A model generated the notes under the pieces. That model was not told the DNA's origin, did not search any database, and was given only the letters and a program-made list of their open reading frames with translations. From contig NZ_JAKZKS010000001.1 of NCBI RefSeq assembly GCF_022808615.1, forward strand, positions 372,001 through 436,000: a stretch of DNA of 64,000 bases, given 5' to 3'. Below are positions 9,405 through 19,289 of this stretch, in pieces. This DNA comes from Bacillus sp. FJAT-47783 (lineage in GTDB: Bacteria; Bacillota; Bacilli; Bacillales; Aeribacillaceae). Both the position numbers and the translations under genes were made by a program. The stretch's first letter is position 1. Each line of letters opens with the position of its first letter.

Positions 9405-10892
9405 TTATGCATGAACCGCTTTATCTAATTCCATCACGTAACGATTCACTTCTTTTGCTACTTCACGCCCTTCATGAATCGCCCAAACGATTAAACTTTG
9501 ACCTCTACGGGCATCTCCTGCGGCAAAAACCCCTTCTATATTTGTCGTAAACTGACCGTATCGTGCGTTTATTTTACGCTTTACCGTTTCAACGCCAAAA
9601 TGCTTTAACACTGGCTGCTCTGGACCTTCAAAGCCAATCGCAATAAAGACATGATCACACGGCCACACTTTTTCAGTACCAGGTATTTCACGGAATACAA
9701 CGTTGCCGTTTTCATCAACTACTTTTTCCATTTGAATCGTGTGTAATTCCTTTACACACCCCTGATTGTCGCCGACGATTTTCTTCGTTTGGATACAATA
9801 CTCACGCGGGTCTTTTCCGAATTTTGCCTTCGCTTCCTCATACGCGTAATCCAATGTAAAGACAAGTGGGAATTCCGGCCATGGGTTTTCTACTTTACGC
9901 TTTGTCGGTAATTGTGGATGTTTCCCGAATTGAACAACACTTTTACATTTTTGTCTGAGTGCTGTTGCAACACAGTCAGCACCTGTATCCCCACCACCGA
10001 TGACGATGACATGCTTTCCTTCCACATTTAAGCATTGACCATCTTCAAAATTAGAATCTAGTAAGCTTTTTGTTGTACTAGTTAAATAATCCATTGCAAA
10101 GTGAACACCTTCAAGCTCACGACCTTCCATGATTAAATCGCGTTGTTTTTGAGCACCCGTACATAATATAACCGCATCATATTGCTCGCGTAATTCAGAC
10201 GCTGTTATATCTTTACCGACTTCTGTATTAACAACAAACCGAATCCCTTCCTCTTCTAACATTTTCACACGACGCTCGACAATTTCCTTATCTAACTTCA
10301 TACCCGGAATTCCATACATTAATAATCCGCCGATTCGATCAGCTCGTTCAAAAACCGTCACAGAATGGCCAGCCTGGTTTAATTGATCCGCACTTGCTAA
10401 ACCCGCTGGACCACTTCCTACAATGGCAATTTTTTTACCCGTCCGATAGTTTGGAATACGTGGCTTTATCCACCCTTCTTCAAACCCTTTGTCAATAATG
10501 GCGCGCTCAATTCCTTTTATTGCGACAGATGAATCTGAAATCGCGACTGTACATGACCCCTCACATGGTGCTGGGCAAACACGACCAGTAAACTCCGGAA
10601 AGTTATTTGTCATTAGTAGACGATCTAACGCTTCTTTCCATTGCCCTTTATAAACAAGGTCATTCCATTCTGGAATCAAATTATGAATTGGACATCCAGA
10701 AGTGAGTCCATTCAATTCCATTCCCATGTGGCAAAACGGAGTCCCGCAATCCATACAGCGGGCTCCTTGCTTTTGTAATGTTTCGTTGGAAAAACGTTGA
10801 CTATATTCTTTCCAATTATCAAGTCGGGAAAGTGGATTTTGTTTCTTCTCTTCTTCACGTCCGTATTCCATAAAGCCTGTAACTTTTCCCAT
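9405..10892 (-). CDS. gltD: Glutamate synthase (NADPH) small subunit
   Basis: Flavoprotein that passes electrons from NADPH through FAD and 4Fe-4S clusters to the large subunit for glutamate synthesis. The 495-residue protein has N-terminal cluster cysteines in CMDCGTPFC (Cys46, 49, 54) and CPAPCEGSC (Cys106, 110, 114). An FAD-binding AIVGSGPAGLAS follows near residue 154 and an NADPH-binding VIGGGDTGADC near residue 295. The C-terminal IEGVFAAGDARRG closes the FAD site. It starts 13 bases after the gltB stop and clearly shares its transcript. B. subtilis calls this gene gltB; I use the enterobacterial symbol. Confidence 0.96.
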   Translation of the reverse strand: MGKVTGFMEYGREEEKKQNPLSRLDNWKEYSQRFSNETLQKQGARCMDCGTPFCHMGMELNGLTSGCPIHNLIPEWNDLVYKGQWKEALDRLLMTNNFPEFTGRVCPAPCEGSCTVAISDSSVAIKGIERAIIDKGFEEGWIKPRIPNYRTGKKIAIVGSGPAGLASADQLNQAGHSVTVFERADRIGGLLMYGIPGMKLDKEIVERRVKMLEEEGIRFVVNTEVGKDITASELREQYDAVILCTGAQKQRDLIMEGRELEGVHFAMDYLTSTTKSLLDSNFEDGQCLNVEGKHVIVIGGGDTGADCVATALRQKCKSVVQFGKHPQLPTKRKVENPWPEFPLVFTLDYAYEEAKAKFGKDPREYCIQTKKIVGDNQGCVKELHTIQMEKVVDENGNVVFREIPGTEKVWPCDHVFIAIGFEGPEQPVLKHFGVETVKRKINARYGQFTTNIEGVFAAGDARRGQSLIVWAIHEGREVAKEVNRYVMELDKAVHA

Positions 10893-10905
10893 CTTCTCTC
10901 CCTCC

Positions 10906-13900
10906 TTATTTTGCTACTACTTCTAATTGGTCATTTACTATTTTTCGTTTGACCTTTTTCGCACTTGACTCAAACGCTGCTAAAGCTGCTTCTTCATTTG
11001 ATAAGCCTAATTGCTTATGTTGTTCAATAGCTGTAAGCATTTCCTTATAATCACTCGGAATGACCTTAATAAATTTTTGAATAAATTGATCCCAATTTGC
11101 TAATATGTTAGCGGCCTTTGGGCTATGTGTATATTGATAATGTTTTTGAATCATCGTTTTTACTTCTTGTTGTTCATCTAGGTCGATGAGCTGTTCAAAC
11201 TGAACCATTTCCTTGTTACATGATTGCTTGAATTGTTCCTCATCGTCTGTAAATACGTAGGCAACTCCACCAGACATACCTGCTGCAAAATTTTTCCCGA
11301 CAGGTCCAAGGATTGCTACGCGACCACCTGTCATATATTCTAAACCGTGATCTCCGACTCCTTCGACAACGGCTTTTACGCCGCTGTTACGCACACAAAA
11401 TCTTTCTCCCGCACGACCTTGAATATACGCTTCTCCAGCTGTTGCTCCGTAAAAAGCAACGTTTCCAATGATGACATTTTCCCCAGATGTGAATGAAACT
11501 TCTTTCGGATTTTTCACGATAATTTTCCCGCCTGACAGCCCTTTACCAACATAGTCATTTGCATCTCCAATTAAATTTAACGTCATTCCTCTCGGTACAA
11601 ATGCCCCGAAGCTTTGTCCTGCAGATCCATTAAAATGAAGCTTAATCGTATCCTCTTCTAGCCCTTCTTCACCATATCTCTTCGTTACTTCACTCCCAGC
11701 AATGGTTCCTACGACACGATGAATATTCGTAATCGTAAACGATTCTTCCACTTGTCGTTTGTGATGTAACGCCGGTTGAATAACCGGGAGAATTTTTTTC
11801 ACATCAAATGATTGGTTGATTTTATGATCTTGAGCCGTTTGGAACGTGCGTGGTCCTTCGACTTGATGAAGTAAACGTGACAAATCTAAATGCTTTGCTT
11901 TCCAGTGATTTGTTGCTCGTTCACTAACTTGTAACACATCCGTACGGCCGACCATTTCTTCAATCGTTTTAAATCCTAATTGCGCCATGATTTCACGTAC
12001 TTCTTGTGCGATAAACAGCATGAAGTTAACAACATGCTCTGGGTCACCCATAAACTTTTTGCGAAGTTCTGGATTTTGTGTCGCAACGCCAACCGGACAC
12101 GTATCAAGATGACAAGCGCGCATCATAATACAACCTAAAACGACGAGAGGTGCTGTTGCAAAACCGAATTCTTCTGCCCCTAACAACGCAGCTTTTACGA
12201 CATCAAGCCCTGTCATGAGCTTGCCATCTGTTTCTAATACGACACGGTTACGCAAACCATTTAGCATTAACGTTTGATGTGTTTCTGCTAACCCGAGCTC
12301 CCAAGGTAAACCTGCATGTTTAATACTCGTTTTCGGAGAAGCACCTGTTCCTCCATCAAATCCGCTAACGACAATGACATCCGCACACCCTTTTGCAACA
12401 CCAGCTGCAATCGTTCCTACGCCGGATTTGGAGACGAGCTTTACACTAATGCGGGCATTACGGTTTGCATTTTTTAAATCGTGAATTAATTGAGCTAAGT
12501 CTTCTATCGAGTAAATATCGTGATGAGGAGGTGGGGAAATAAGCCCTACGCCCGGTGTAGATCCACGAACCTTCGCTACCCACGGATACACTTTTTTACC
12601 AGGTAGTTGACCACCTTCTCCTGGCTTGGCACCTTGAGCCATTTTAATTTGTAATTCATCCGCATTCACTAAATAATGGCTTGTAACACCGAACCTTCCT
12701 GATGCAATTTGTTTAATGGCACTTCTTCGAAAATCTCCATTTTCATCTGGTGTGTAGCGATCTGGATCTTCGCCACCTTCCCCGCTGTTGCTTTTCGCCC
12801 CAAGTCGGTTCATCGCAATAGCCAATGCTTCATGAGCCTCTTGACTTAAAGCACCAAAGGACATCGCACCTGTTTTAAATCGTTTCACAATGGATTCAAC
12901 CGACTCAACTTCCTCAATCGGAACAGGCTTTAAATCCGATTTGAAGTCAAATAAATTTCGCAAAAATGTCATTCGTTCTTCATTTGCTAATTTTGAGAAA
13001 GTTTTAAATAAGTTGTAGTCATTTTTCCGACATGCCCATTGAAGGGTATGAATCGTTTTCGGATTAAACGCATGGTGCTCACCATTTTTTCGCCATTGAA
13101 GTTCACTTCCTGTATCTAACGATGGATGTTCTCCATTTTGTCGGAATGCTGCTTGATGACGAAGTATTGCTTCTTTTGCAATGACATTTAACGAAATTCC
13201 ACTAAGTTGTGATGGAGTCCCCGTGAAATACTTCTCAATGACTTCTTCTCCAATACCAATCGCTTCAAAAATTTGTGCACCGCGATAGCTTTGAATCGTT
13301 GATATCCCCATTTTAGACATTACTTTCACAACCCCATCAGTTGCAGCTTTTAAATATTTATTCACGGCATCAGCAGATGAAATATTTAAAGCTTGAGAAT
13401 CAACGACATGTTGGATTGTTTCAATTGTTAAATAAGGGTTTACCGCATCGACACCAAACCCAATTAATGATGCAAAATGGTGAACTTCGCGAACTTCTCC
13501 GGACTCAACAATGATGCTAACCTTCGTTCTCGTACCTTGACGAACTAAATATTGATGAAGAGCACTTCCCGCTAATAAAGATGGGATCGCCACATGATGT
13601 TGATCGACACCGCGATCGGATAAAATAAGAATGACAGCACCATTTTCAATCGCTTGATCTGCATCAATGAATAATTGGTTTAGTGCTTCTTCAAGATTGT
13701 CTTGAAATAAAATCGGAATCGTAACTGTACGAAACTCCGGATATGGATTATGCTTAATTTTTGCTAGCTCTCCATTTGAAAGAAACGGTGACACTAGCTG
13801 AATCCGGCGACATGCTTGAGCAGTCGGATGAAGAATGTTTCCTTCTTTTCCAAGAAGCGTGGTCGTAGATGTTACAAGTTTTTCACGAATGGCATCGATT

Positions 13901-15465
13901 GGAGGGTTCGTTACTTGAGCAAACACTTGTTTAAAGTAGTTGAACAAGCTTTGCGGACGGTCGGATAAAACAGCTAACGGTGTATCCTTGCCCATCGAAC
14001 CGATCGGATCTTTCCCTTCTTCCACCATTGCAATAATGGTCTTCGAAACATCTTCATACGTATAACCAAACGCCTTTTGAATCGTTAAAAGATCGTCGAC
14101 TTTCTCATTTTCATTTTGCAAAGGAAGTTCGTCTAATGAGATCATCTCTTCGGAAACCCATTTTTGATATGGCTTTTCCTTTGCCATACTTTCCTTCATT
14201 TCTTGATCCGAAATAATGCGTCCCTCTTCCAAATCGATCAGCAACATTTTCCCAGGGCTTAGACGATCTTTATAAAGGACATCTTGTGGATCAACGTCAA
14301 CGACACCAACTTCTGATGAAAAAATAATGTAATCATCTTTTGTGACATAGTATCGTGCCGGACGAAGTCCATTTCGGTCTAAAATCGCGCCAATTTGCTT
14401 TCCATCTGTAAATGAAATCGCCGTTGGTCCATCCCAAGGCTCCATTAACGCACTATGATATTGGTAAAAGGCTTTTTTCTCGTCATCCATCTCCACTTCT
14501 GACCAAGGTTCAGGAATTAGCATCATCGCCGCATGTGCAGGCTTTCTACCTGCCAATACAAAAAATTCAAACGCATTGTCTAAAATCGATGAGTCACTAC
14601 CATTCATATCTAAAATTGGCGTCACTTTCGCCAAATCTTCGCCAAAAATTTCGGATGTAAATTGCTGTTCTCGCGCCCTCATCCAGTTGACATTCCCTTT
14701 TAATGTGTTAATTTCACCATTGTGAATGATGTAACGGTTCGGATGAGCACGCTCCCAGCTCGGGAACGTATTTGTACTAAAACGTGAATGAACAAGTGCA
14801 AAAGCAGATGTAAATTTTTCATCTTGTAAATCTACATAATATTGATCAAGTTGCTCTGGTGTAAGTAACCCTTTATAAACAATCGTCCGACTTGAGAAGC
14901 TTGCGAAATATAAATAGCTGTTCTCGCCAACTTTATTCTCCACTTGTTTACGAATGATATATAGCTTTCGCTCAAATTGTAATTCTTCTGTTACGTCATC
15001 ATTTGCCGCAACAAAAATTTGGCGAATAAACGGTTGACTTTCGCTCGAAAGTTTTCCGAGTTTTCTGACATTTACCGGTACAGTACGCCACCCTAGTACC
15101 ATTTGCCCTTCTTGATGAACGATTTCCTCAATCATTTGTTCAAGCTTTAAACGTTCCTCTTTTTCTTGTGGAAGAAATATCATTCCAACACCGTATCGAC
15201 CTTTATCTGGAACTTGAAATTCGGTACATGTATACTGAAAATATTCGTGCGGAATTTGTACCATAATACCCGCGCCATCACCTGTTTCTGGATCACTTCC
15301 TTGTCCGCCGCGATGCTCTAATTGACATAACATATGAAGTCCTTTTTTCACGATATCGTGTGTAGGTTTTCCTTTTAAATGCGCATATAAACCGATTCCA
15401 CAAGCATCGTGCTCAAATTCAGGACGGTAGAGACCTTGTGCTTCAGGTAGTCCGTTGTATTTCAT
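10906..15465 (-). CDS. gltB: Glutamate synthase (NADPH) large subunit
   Basis: Transfers the amide of glutamine to 2-oxoglutarate to make two glutamates. The 1519-residue protein begins with a short propeptide followed by the amidotransferase nucleophile at Cys22 ([10 protein letters not shown]), which becomes N-terminal after processing. Central and FMN-binding synthase domains follow ([23 protein letters not shown]), then the 3Fe-4S cysteines in CHLDTCPVG. The C-terminal beta-helix domain shows its glycine-rich repeats ([22 protein letters not shown]). Length and order match the family. It is transcribed divergently from gltC with a shared control region and is known in B. subtilis as gltA. 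Confidence 0.97.
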   Translation of the reverse strand: MKYNGLPEAQGLYRPEFEHDACGIGLYAHLKGKPTHDIVKKGLHMLCQLEHRGGQGSDPETGDGAGIMVQIPHEYFQYTCTEFQVPDKGRYGVGMIFLPQEKEERLKLEQMIEEIVHQEGQMVLGWRTVPVNVRKLGKLSSESQPFIRQIFVAANDDVTEELQFERKLYIIRKQVENKVGENSYLYFASFSSRTIVYKGLLTPEQLDQYYVDLQDEKFTSAFALVHSRFSTNTFPSWERAHPNRYIIHNGEINTLKGNVNWMRAREQQFTSEIFGEDLAKVTPILDMNGSDSSILDNAFEFFVLAGRKPAHAAMMLIPEPWSEVEMDDEKKAFYQYHSALMEPWDGPTAISFTDGKQIGAILDRNGLRPARYYVTKDDYIIFSSEVGVVDVDPQDVLYKDRLSPGKMLLIDLEEGRIISDQEMKESMAKEKPYQKWVSEEMISLDELPLQNENEKVDDLLTIQKAFGYTYEDVSKTIIAMVEEGKDPIGSMGKDTPLAVLSDRPQSLFNYFKQVFAQVTNPPIDAIREKLVTSTTTLLGKEGNILHPTAQACRRIQLVSPFLSNGELAKIKHNPYPEFRTVTIPILFQDNLEEALNQLFIDADQAIENGAVILILSDRGVDQHHVAIPSLLAGSALHQYLVRQGTRTKVSIIVESGEVREVHHFASLIGFGVDAVNPYLTIETIQHVVDSQALNISSADAVNKYLKAATDGVVKVMSKMGISTIQSYRGAQIFEAIGIGEEVIEKYFTGTPSQLSGISLNVIAKEAILRHQAAFRQNGEHPSLDTGSELQWRKNGEHHAFNPKTIHTLQWACRKNDYNLFKTFSKLANEERMTFLRNLFDFKSDLKPVPIEEVESVESIVKRFKTGAMSFGALSQEAHEALAIAMNRLGAKSNSGEGGEDPDRYTPDENGDFRRSAIKQIASGRFGVTSHYLVNADELQIKMAQGAKPGEGGQLPGKKVYPWVAKVRGSTPGVGLISPPPHHDIYSIEDLAQLIHDLKNANRNARISVKLVSKSGVGTIAAGVAKGCADVIVVSGFDGGTGASPKTSIKHAGLPWELGLAETHQTLMLNGLRNRVVLETDGKLMTGLDVVKAALLGAEEFGFATAPLVVLGCIMMRACHLDTCPVGVATQNPELRKKFMGDPEHVVNFMLFIAQEVREIMAQLGFKTIEEMVGRTDVLQVSERATNHWKAKHLDLSRLLHQVEGPRTFQTAQDHKINQSFDVKKILPVIQPALHHKRQVEESFTITNIHRVVGTIAGSEVTKRYGEEGLEEDTIKLHFNGSAGQSFGAFVPRGMTLNLIGDANDYVGKGLSGGKIIVKNPKEVSFTSGENVIIGNVAFYGATAGEAYIQGRAGERFCVRNSGVKAVVEGVGDHGLEYMTGGRVAILGPVGKNFAAGMSGGVAYVFTDDEEQFKQSCNKEMVQFEQLIDLDEQQEVKTMIQKHYQYTHSPKAANILANWDQFIQKFIKVIPSDYKEMLTAIEQHKQLGLSNEEAALAAFESSAKKVKRKIVNDQLEVVAK

Positions 15466-15510
15466 ATATCCTCTCCCCCATTCCTTTTATCCGTTGTGTA
15501 TTTATTTATA

Positions 15511-15539
15511 ATTGTACTTTCTAAAAATAATATAAACAA
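15511..15539 (-). promoter_or_regulatory. gltBD promoter
   Basis: On the minus strand TTGTTT (15534-15539) is followed by 17 bases and TACAAT (15511-15516). The predicted start near 15504 places the GltC-type dyad at 15561-15575 about 64 bases upstream, a normal activator distance. Confidence 0.7.
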
Positions 15540-15540
15540 T

Positions 15541-15575
15541 ATATAATTTAGATTAAAACTATCTCAATTTGAGAA
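15541..15575. promoter_or_regulatory. GltC operator region (box I at 15561-15575, box II-like at 15541-15555)
   Basis: Box I is the dyad TCTCAA-T-TTGAGA, closely resembling the ATCT..GAGAT LysR-type box of the B. subtilis glt locus. A degenerate second copy lies exactly 20 bases away (two helical turns), sharing 9 of 15 positions. A TATAAT at 15542-15547 on the plus strand could be the gltC -10, so gltC binding would also repress its own gene. Boxes are read by eye only. Confidence 0.6.
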
Positions 15576-15598
15576 CAATTGATTTTAGGGAGGTTGAA

Positions 15599-16501
15599 AT
15601 GGAACTTCGTCAATTGCGTTATTTCGTTGAAGTAGCAAAAAGAGAACACGTCTCAGAAGCAGCAGAAGAGCTTCATGTTGCACAATCAGCCATTAGTAGA
15701 CAAATTTCTAATTTAGAAGCAGAACTTGGGGTTGAACTTTTTATAAGGGAAGGTCGAAATGTCAAGTTAACACAAATAGGAAAGCATTTTTTACCACATG
15801 TAGAGACAGCCCTGAAGGCGATCGATTTTGCAAAACAACAAATTGATGAGTATTTAGACCCTGAAAGAGGGACGATTAAAATTGGCTTTCCAACTAGCTT
15901 AGCAAGTCATACACTTCCAACCATTATTTCTGCTTTTAAAGCGCAACATCCAAATGTATCATTCCATTTAAGACAAGGGTCTTATCGATTTTTAATTGAA
16001 TCGGTGAAGAATCGAGACATCGACTTAGCCTTCTTAGGTCCAGTTCCTTCTGATGACAATGAAATAAAAGGAAATATTTTATTTACAGAAACTTTTTCGG
16101 CTTTATTACCAGCAAATCATCGACTTGCAGGCAGACAAAGTATTGACTTGAATGAGCTTCGAAACGAATCGTTTATCATGTTTCCAAAAGGATTTGTGCT
16201 TAGAAACATCGCTGTTGATGCATGTAAACAAGCTGGGTTTGCTCCTGATATTTCTTCCGAAGGTGAAGATTTAGACGCCATAAAAGGATTAGTATCAGCA
16301 GGTATTGGGGTTACATTACTACCGGAGAGTACGTTTTATGAAACAATGCCACGTTTTACTGTGAAGATCCCAATACAGATTCCTCATGTAAAACGGAATG
16401 TTGGCATTATTATTTCAAAAAACCGAGAACTCACACCATCAGAAAAAGTGTTTTATCATTTTGCAAAAGACTTTTTCTCCGTTCTGGAGCGCTATCAATA
16501 A
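15599..16501 (+). CDS. gltC: LysR-family transcriptional activator of glutamate synthase
   Basis: DNA-binding regulator that in B. subtilis activates gltAB and represses its own gene. Start ATG 15599 follows GGGAGG closely and gives MELRQLRYF, the usual LysR N-terminus; an upstream TTG is not needed. Its 300 residues comprise an N-terminal winged helix-turn-helix (HVSEAAEELHVAQSAISRQI, residues about 17-36) and an effector-binding domain with GFPTSLASHTLP and GEDLDAIKGLVSAGIGVTLL. It is divergent from gltB with 133 bases between the starts, holding overlapping promoters and GltC boxes. Confidence 0.94.
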   Translation: MELRQLRYFVEVAKREHVSEAAEELHVAQSAISRQISNLEAELGVELFIREGRNVKLTQIGKHFLPHVETALKAIDFAKQQIDEYLDPERGTIKIGFPTSLASHTLPTIISAFKAQHPNVSFHLRQGSYRFLIESVKNRDIDLAFLGPVPSDDNEIKGNILFTETFSALLPANHRLAGRQSIDLNELRNESFIMFPKGFVLRNIAVDACKQAGFAPDISSEGEDLDAIKGLVSAGIGVTLLPESTFYETMPRFTVKIPIQIPHVKRNVGIIISKNRELTPSEKVFYHFAKDFFSVLERYQ

Positions 16502-16525
16502 CTAACTTATTGTCGAAAGCAAACT

Positions 16526-16555
16526 TGGAAAGTAAACTTTACGTTCCATTTTTCT
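16526..16555 (+). terminator. Probable gltC terminator
   Basis: TGGAA-A-GTAAA / TTTAC-G-TTCCA hairpin followed by TTTTTCTT. Confidence 0.5.
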
Positions 16556-16649
16556 TAAATATCGTACAAATCAACCAAGTTTCTTATAGTGAATGTTCTG
16601 ATAATGCTGCAATATTCGATTTTCATTTTTCAACAAAATTAAAAAACAT

Positions 16650-16678
16650 TTGATAAAAAATTAAAAATATACTAAAAT
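16650..16678 (+). promoter_or_regulatory. Promoter of the B12 riboswitch-btu unit
   Basis: TTGATA (16650-16655), a 17-base spacer and TAAAAT (16673-16678), about 30 bases before the riboswitch core. Confidence 0.7.
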
Positions 16679-16710
16679 GTTGAAATGATAACAATTCCAT
16701 AGTTGTATCA

Positions 16711-16886
16711 TTAGGTGCCTTTGTAAGACAAAGGGTAACAGGGAATCGGGTGCAAATCCCGAGCGGTCCCGCCACTGTAACCATGTGAGTCCTCTTTACT
16801 TTATGTCACTGGATGTACGATATCTGGGAAGACGAAAGAGTACGATGATCTGGAAGCCAGGAGACCTACCTAATGTGAAGCACCAA
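16711..16886 (+). ncRNA. Cobalamin (B12) riboswitch
   Basis: Leader aptamer that binds cobalamin and turns off the importer genes behind it. Its closing stem P1 is GGTGC (16714-16718) with GCACC (16880-16884). The core has GGGAA, GGTGCAAATCCC and CGGTCCCGCCACTGTAA, the classic central sequences. The B12 box AGCCAGGAGACCTACC is at 16855-16870. A complementary pair TACGAG / CTCGTA lies between the aptamer and the terminator and may belong to the expression platform. The aptamer lies 150 bases upstream of a FecCD permease gene, in the same orientation. Confidence 0.95.
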
Positions 16887-16970
16887 ACATGCCTTCGCGG
16901 AAAAGGAGTGGTGTACGAGGATTAAGAAGATTCGTTACCTTTTTGATCACGTCGTTAAATCGGTACTCGT

Positions 16971-17008
16971 AACCCTATTCATCGTGAATGAATGGGGTTT
17001 TTAGTTTT
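16971..17008 (+). terminator. Riboswitch-controlled intrinsic terminator
   Basis: AACCCTATTCAT / ATGAATGGGGTT stem (one G-U pair, short loop) followed by TTTTTAGTTTTT. It sits between the aptamer and the btuC start, so transcription termination is the likely mode of control. Confidence 0.85.
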
Positions 17009-17037
17009 TATAGAAAATTTTTTAGGGGGAACATCGT

Positions 17038-18144
17038 GTGGGAGAGTTGCTTCACGATCGTAGCATACAAAAAGTAGAGTCTAGAGATGAACAAAGTCAA
17101 CTACCTGAGCGAAAGCGAACGCATCAATTACTTATTTTCGTATTGTTTAGTGGATTATTATTATCGATTACATTTGCTGTTACACTTGGACCTGTTAAAA
17201 TATCGCCCTTTACGGTGTGGAAAATTGCTTTATCACACCTTCCAGTAATTGGATACTCCATTCAAACCAATTGGACGAGCGCACACGAAAAAATTATATG
17301 GGATATTCGCTTACCCCGCGTCTTACTCGGAGCTGTGGTAGGTGCTGGGTTATCCATTGCAGGAGTCGTCATTCAAGCATTAGTTCGGAACTCACTTGCT
17401 GACCCATATATACTTGGTATTTCATCTGGTGCATCTGTTACCGCAACACTCGTTATTTTGTTTGGTGCCTTATCTATTTTTGGTCAATACGCATTAGCAT
17501 TTGGTGCTTTTATTGGTGCGCTATCATCGATTGTCCTCGTTTTGCTACTAGCTCGAGTACGAGGAACACTCCAAACAACCCGACTTCTTTTAGCTGGGGT
17601 TGCCGTATCCATCATTTTGTCCGCTGTTACGAACTTTATCGTCACCCTAGCTCCGAAGGACTCTGGTATACGTGAAGCGATGTTTTGGATGATGGGGAGC
17701 TTATCTGGTGCAAAATGGGAGTATTTAACGATTCCAAGCATTGTCTTGTTAATCGGCCTTGTATATTTAATGTTTCAATCCAGTTCATTAAATATTTTAT
17801 TGATGGGAGAAGAATTTGCCACATCACTCGGTATGAACATCGATATGTTCCAAAAAAAACTCATTATTGTCACATCTCTTATTACAGGTACAGTTGTATC
17901 CGTTAGTGGTTCTATTGGTTTTGTCGGCTTAGTTGTCCCGCATATATCGCGGCTATTAGTCGGTTCAGATCATCGACAAGTACTTCCTGTTAGTATATTG
18001 ATAGGAATGATTCTTGTTATTTGGTCTGACGTACTCGCTCGACTAATTCTTGCTCCGCAAGAAATTCCGATTGGCGTGGTGACAGCATTATGTGGTGGCC
18101 CTTTTTTCATTTGGCTATTACGACGTAGTACATATTCATTTTAA
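17038..18144 (+). CDS. btuC: FecCD-family ABC transporter permease, probably cobalamin import (BtuC-like)
   Basis: The 368-residue polytopic membrane protein forms the translocation channel of a type II ABC importer. It starts with GTG behind AGGGGGA and has a hydrophilic N-terminal extension of about 28 residues. About ten membrane segments follow, with family signatures WDIRLPRVLLGA, DPYILGISSGASV and the C-terminal PHISRLLVGSDHR coupling region. FecCD permeases also serve siderophores and haem; the B12 riboswitch in front makes cobalamin or its precursors the likely substrate. The cognate BtuF-like protein follows after 85 bases. No ATPase gene accompanies them. Confidence 0.85.
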   Translation: MGELLHDRSIQKVESRDEQSQLPERKRTHQLLIFVLFSGLLLSITFAVTLGPVKISPFTVWKIALSHLPVIGYSIQTNWTSAHEKIIWDIRLPRVLLGAVVGAGLSIAGVVIQALVRNSLADPYILGISSGASVTATLVILFGALSIFGQYALAFGAFIGALSSIVLVLLLARVRGTLQTTRLLLAGVAVSIILSAVTNFIVTLAPKDSGIREAMFWMMGSLSGAKWEYLTIPSIVLLIGLVYLMFQSSSLNILLMGEEFATSLGMNIDMFQKKLIIVTSLITGTVVSVSGSIGFVGLVVPHISRLLVGSDHRQVLPVSILIGMILVIWSDVLARLILAPQEIPIGVVTALCGGPFFIWLLRRSTYSF

Positions 18145-18229
18145 TTGAATAACTAATATGTTTATGAACGCTCACATGCCCTTTTGCCTGTTCCTACATT
18201 AGCAATTGAAATAAGGAGATTGATTGTAA

Positions 18230-19216
18230 ATGAAAGTAAACCGTCTATTATCATTATCAATTTGGTTCGTTGTCATATTGGTATTAACAGCTTGCAACAG
18301 TTCAACATCAGCTCCAGACACAAAGGAAAAAGACACAAGCAATTCCAAAGAAGTGGTCATTGAAAATATGGGTCAGACCATTACGTTTACAGAACCTCCA
18401 AAACGTGCTGTTACGTTAAATCAACATGCAACTGAAATTATGCTGGCTTTAGAATTACAAGACTCTATGGTAGGAACAGCCTTTTTAGATGATGAAATTT
18501 TACCAACCTATCAAGAAGTATATGAGAACATCCCAGTACTTGCAAAGCAATATCCTTCTAAGGAAATATTTTTAGCATCAGAACCTGATTTTGCTTATGC
18601 AGGCTGGAAAAGCGCCTTTACTGAAAAAACATTAGGAACCGTAAAAGAGTTGGAGAAATTAGGGATTAAGACGTACATCCAAGAGTCTTCGAATACTCCA
18701 GGGCCAACGTTAGAGGATGTTTATCAAGATATTCAGAACATCGGGCGTATTTTTCAAGTAGAAAAAAAAGCAAATGAAGTCATCAGCAATATGAAACAGG
18801 ACATTGAAAGCATTACGGAGAAAATTGGTTTTGTACAAACACCACAACATGTGTTTGTATACGATAGCGGTGAAGATTCTCCATTAACAGCAGCCAACAA
18901 CTATTTGACACATTTAATCCATTTAGCAGGCGGTAAAAACATTTTTGATGACATCGAAAAAGGATGGGCCAATGTCAGCTGGGAAGAAGTTGTGAATCGA
19001 AATCCGGATGTGATCGTCATTATTGATTATGGAGATACGACCGTCGAACAGAAAAAAGAGCTACTCCTTTCTAAAAAAGAAATTGCAAATGTTCCCGCCA
19101 TTAAAAACGAACGCTTTATTATCCTTCCGCTTTCAGCTGGAGCAGAAGGAATTCGTGCACCACAAGCATTACAAACATTAGCAAAAGGCTTGCATCCTGA
19201 AAAATTTTCGAAATAA
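18230..19216 (+). CDS. btuF: Cobalamin ABC transporter substrate-binding lipoprotein (BtuF-like)
   Basis: Extracellular lipid-anchored receptor that would deliver corrinoids to the BtuC permease. It starts with ATG after AAGGAG. The signal peptide ends in the lipobox LTAC with Cys22 as the modified residue, followed by a Ser/Thr/Lys-rich linker. The remaining 300 residues are a cluster A-II binding fold: first lobe with PKRAVTLNQHATEIMLAL, a long connecting helix, second lobe with WANVSWEEVVNRNPDVIVI. The substrate assignment is by operon context, since this family also binds iron complexes. Confidence 0.83.
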   Translation: MKVNRLLSLSIWFVVILVLTACNSSTSAPDTKEKDTSNSKEVVIENMGQTITFTEPPKRAVTLNQHATEIMLALELQDSMVGTAFLDDEILPTYQEVYENIPVLAKQYPSKEIFLASEPDFAYAGWKSAFTEKTLGTVKELEKLGIKTYIQESSNTPGPTLEDVYQDIQNIGRIFQVEKKANEVISNMKQDIESITEKIGFVQTPQHVFVYDSGEDSPLTAANNYLTHLIHLAGGKNIFDDIEKGWANVSWEEVVNRNPDVIVIIDYGDTTVEQKKELLLSKKEIANVPAIKNERFIILPLSAGAEGIRAPQALQTLAKGLHPEKFSK

Positions 19217-19242
19217 AGTTCAAAAAAAACATATAGAATCAC

Positions 19243-19283
19243 ATGAAAAGCACATGCGGTTATGACCCGCATGTGCTTTATGC
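19243..19283. terminator. Hairpin between the convergent btuF and yqjE genes
   Basis: AAAGCACATGCGG / CCGCATGTGCTTT perfect 13-bp stem with a short loop. T-tracts are short on both sides, so efficiency is uncertain. Confidence 0.7.
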
Positions 19284-19289
19284 ATCTAA

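Noticed and set aside
16510-16517. Spo0A box TTGTCGAA behind gltC
   Set aside because: A single copy downstream of a gene with no promoter next to it; likely chance.
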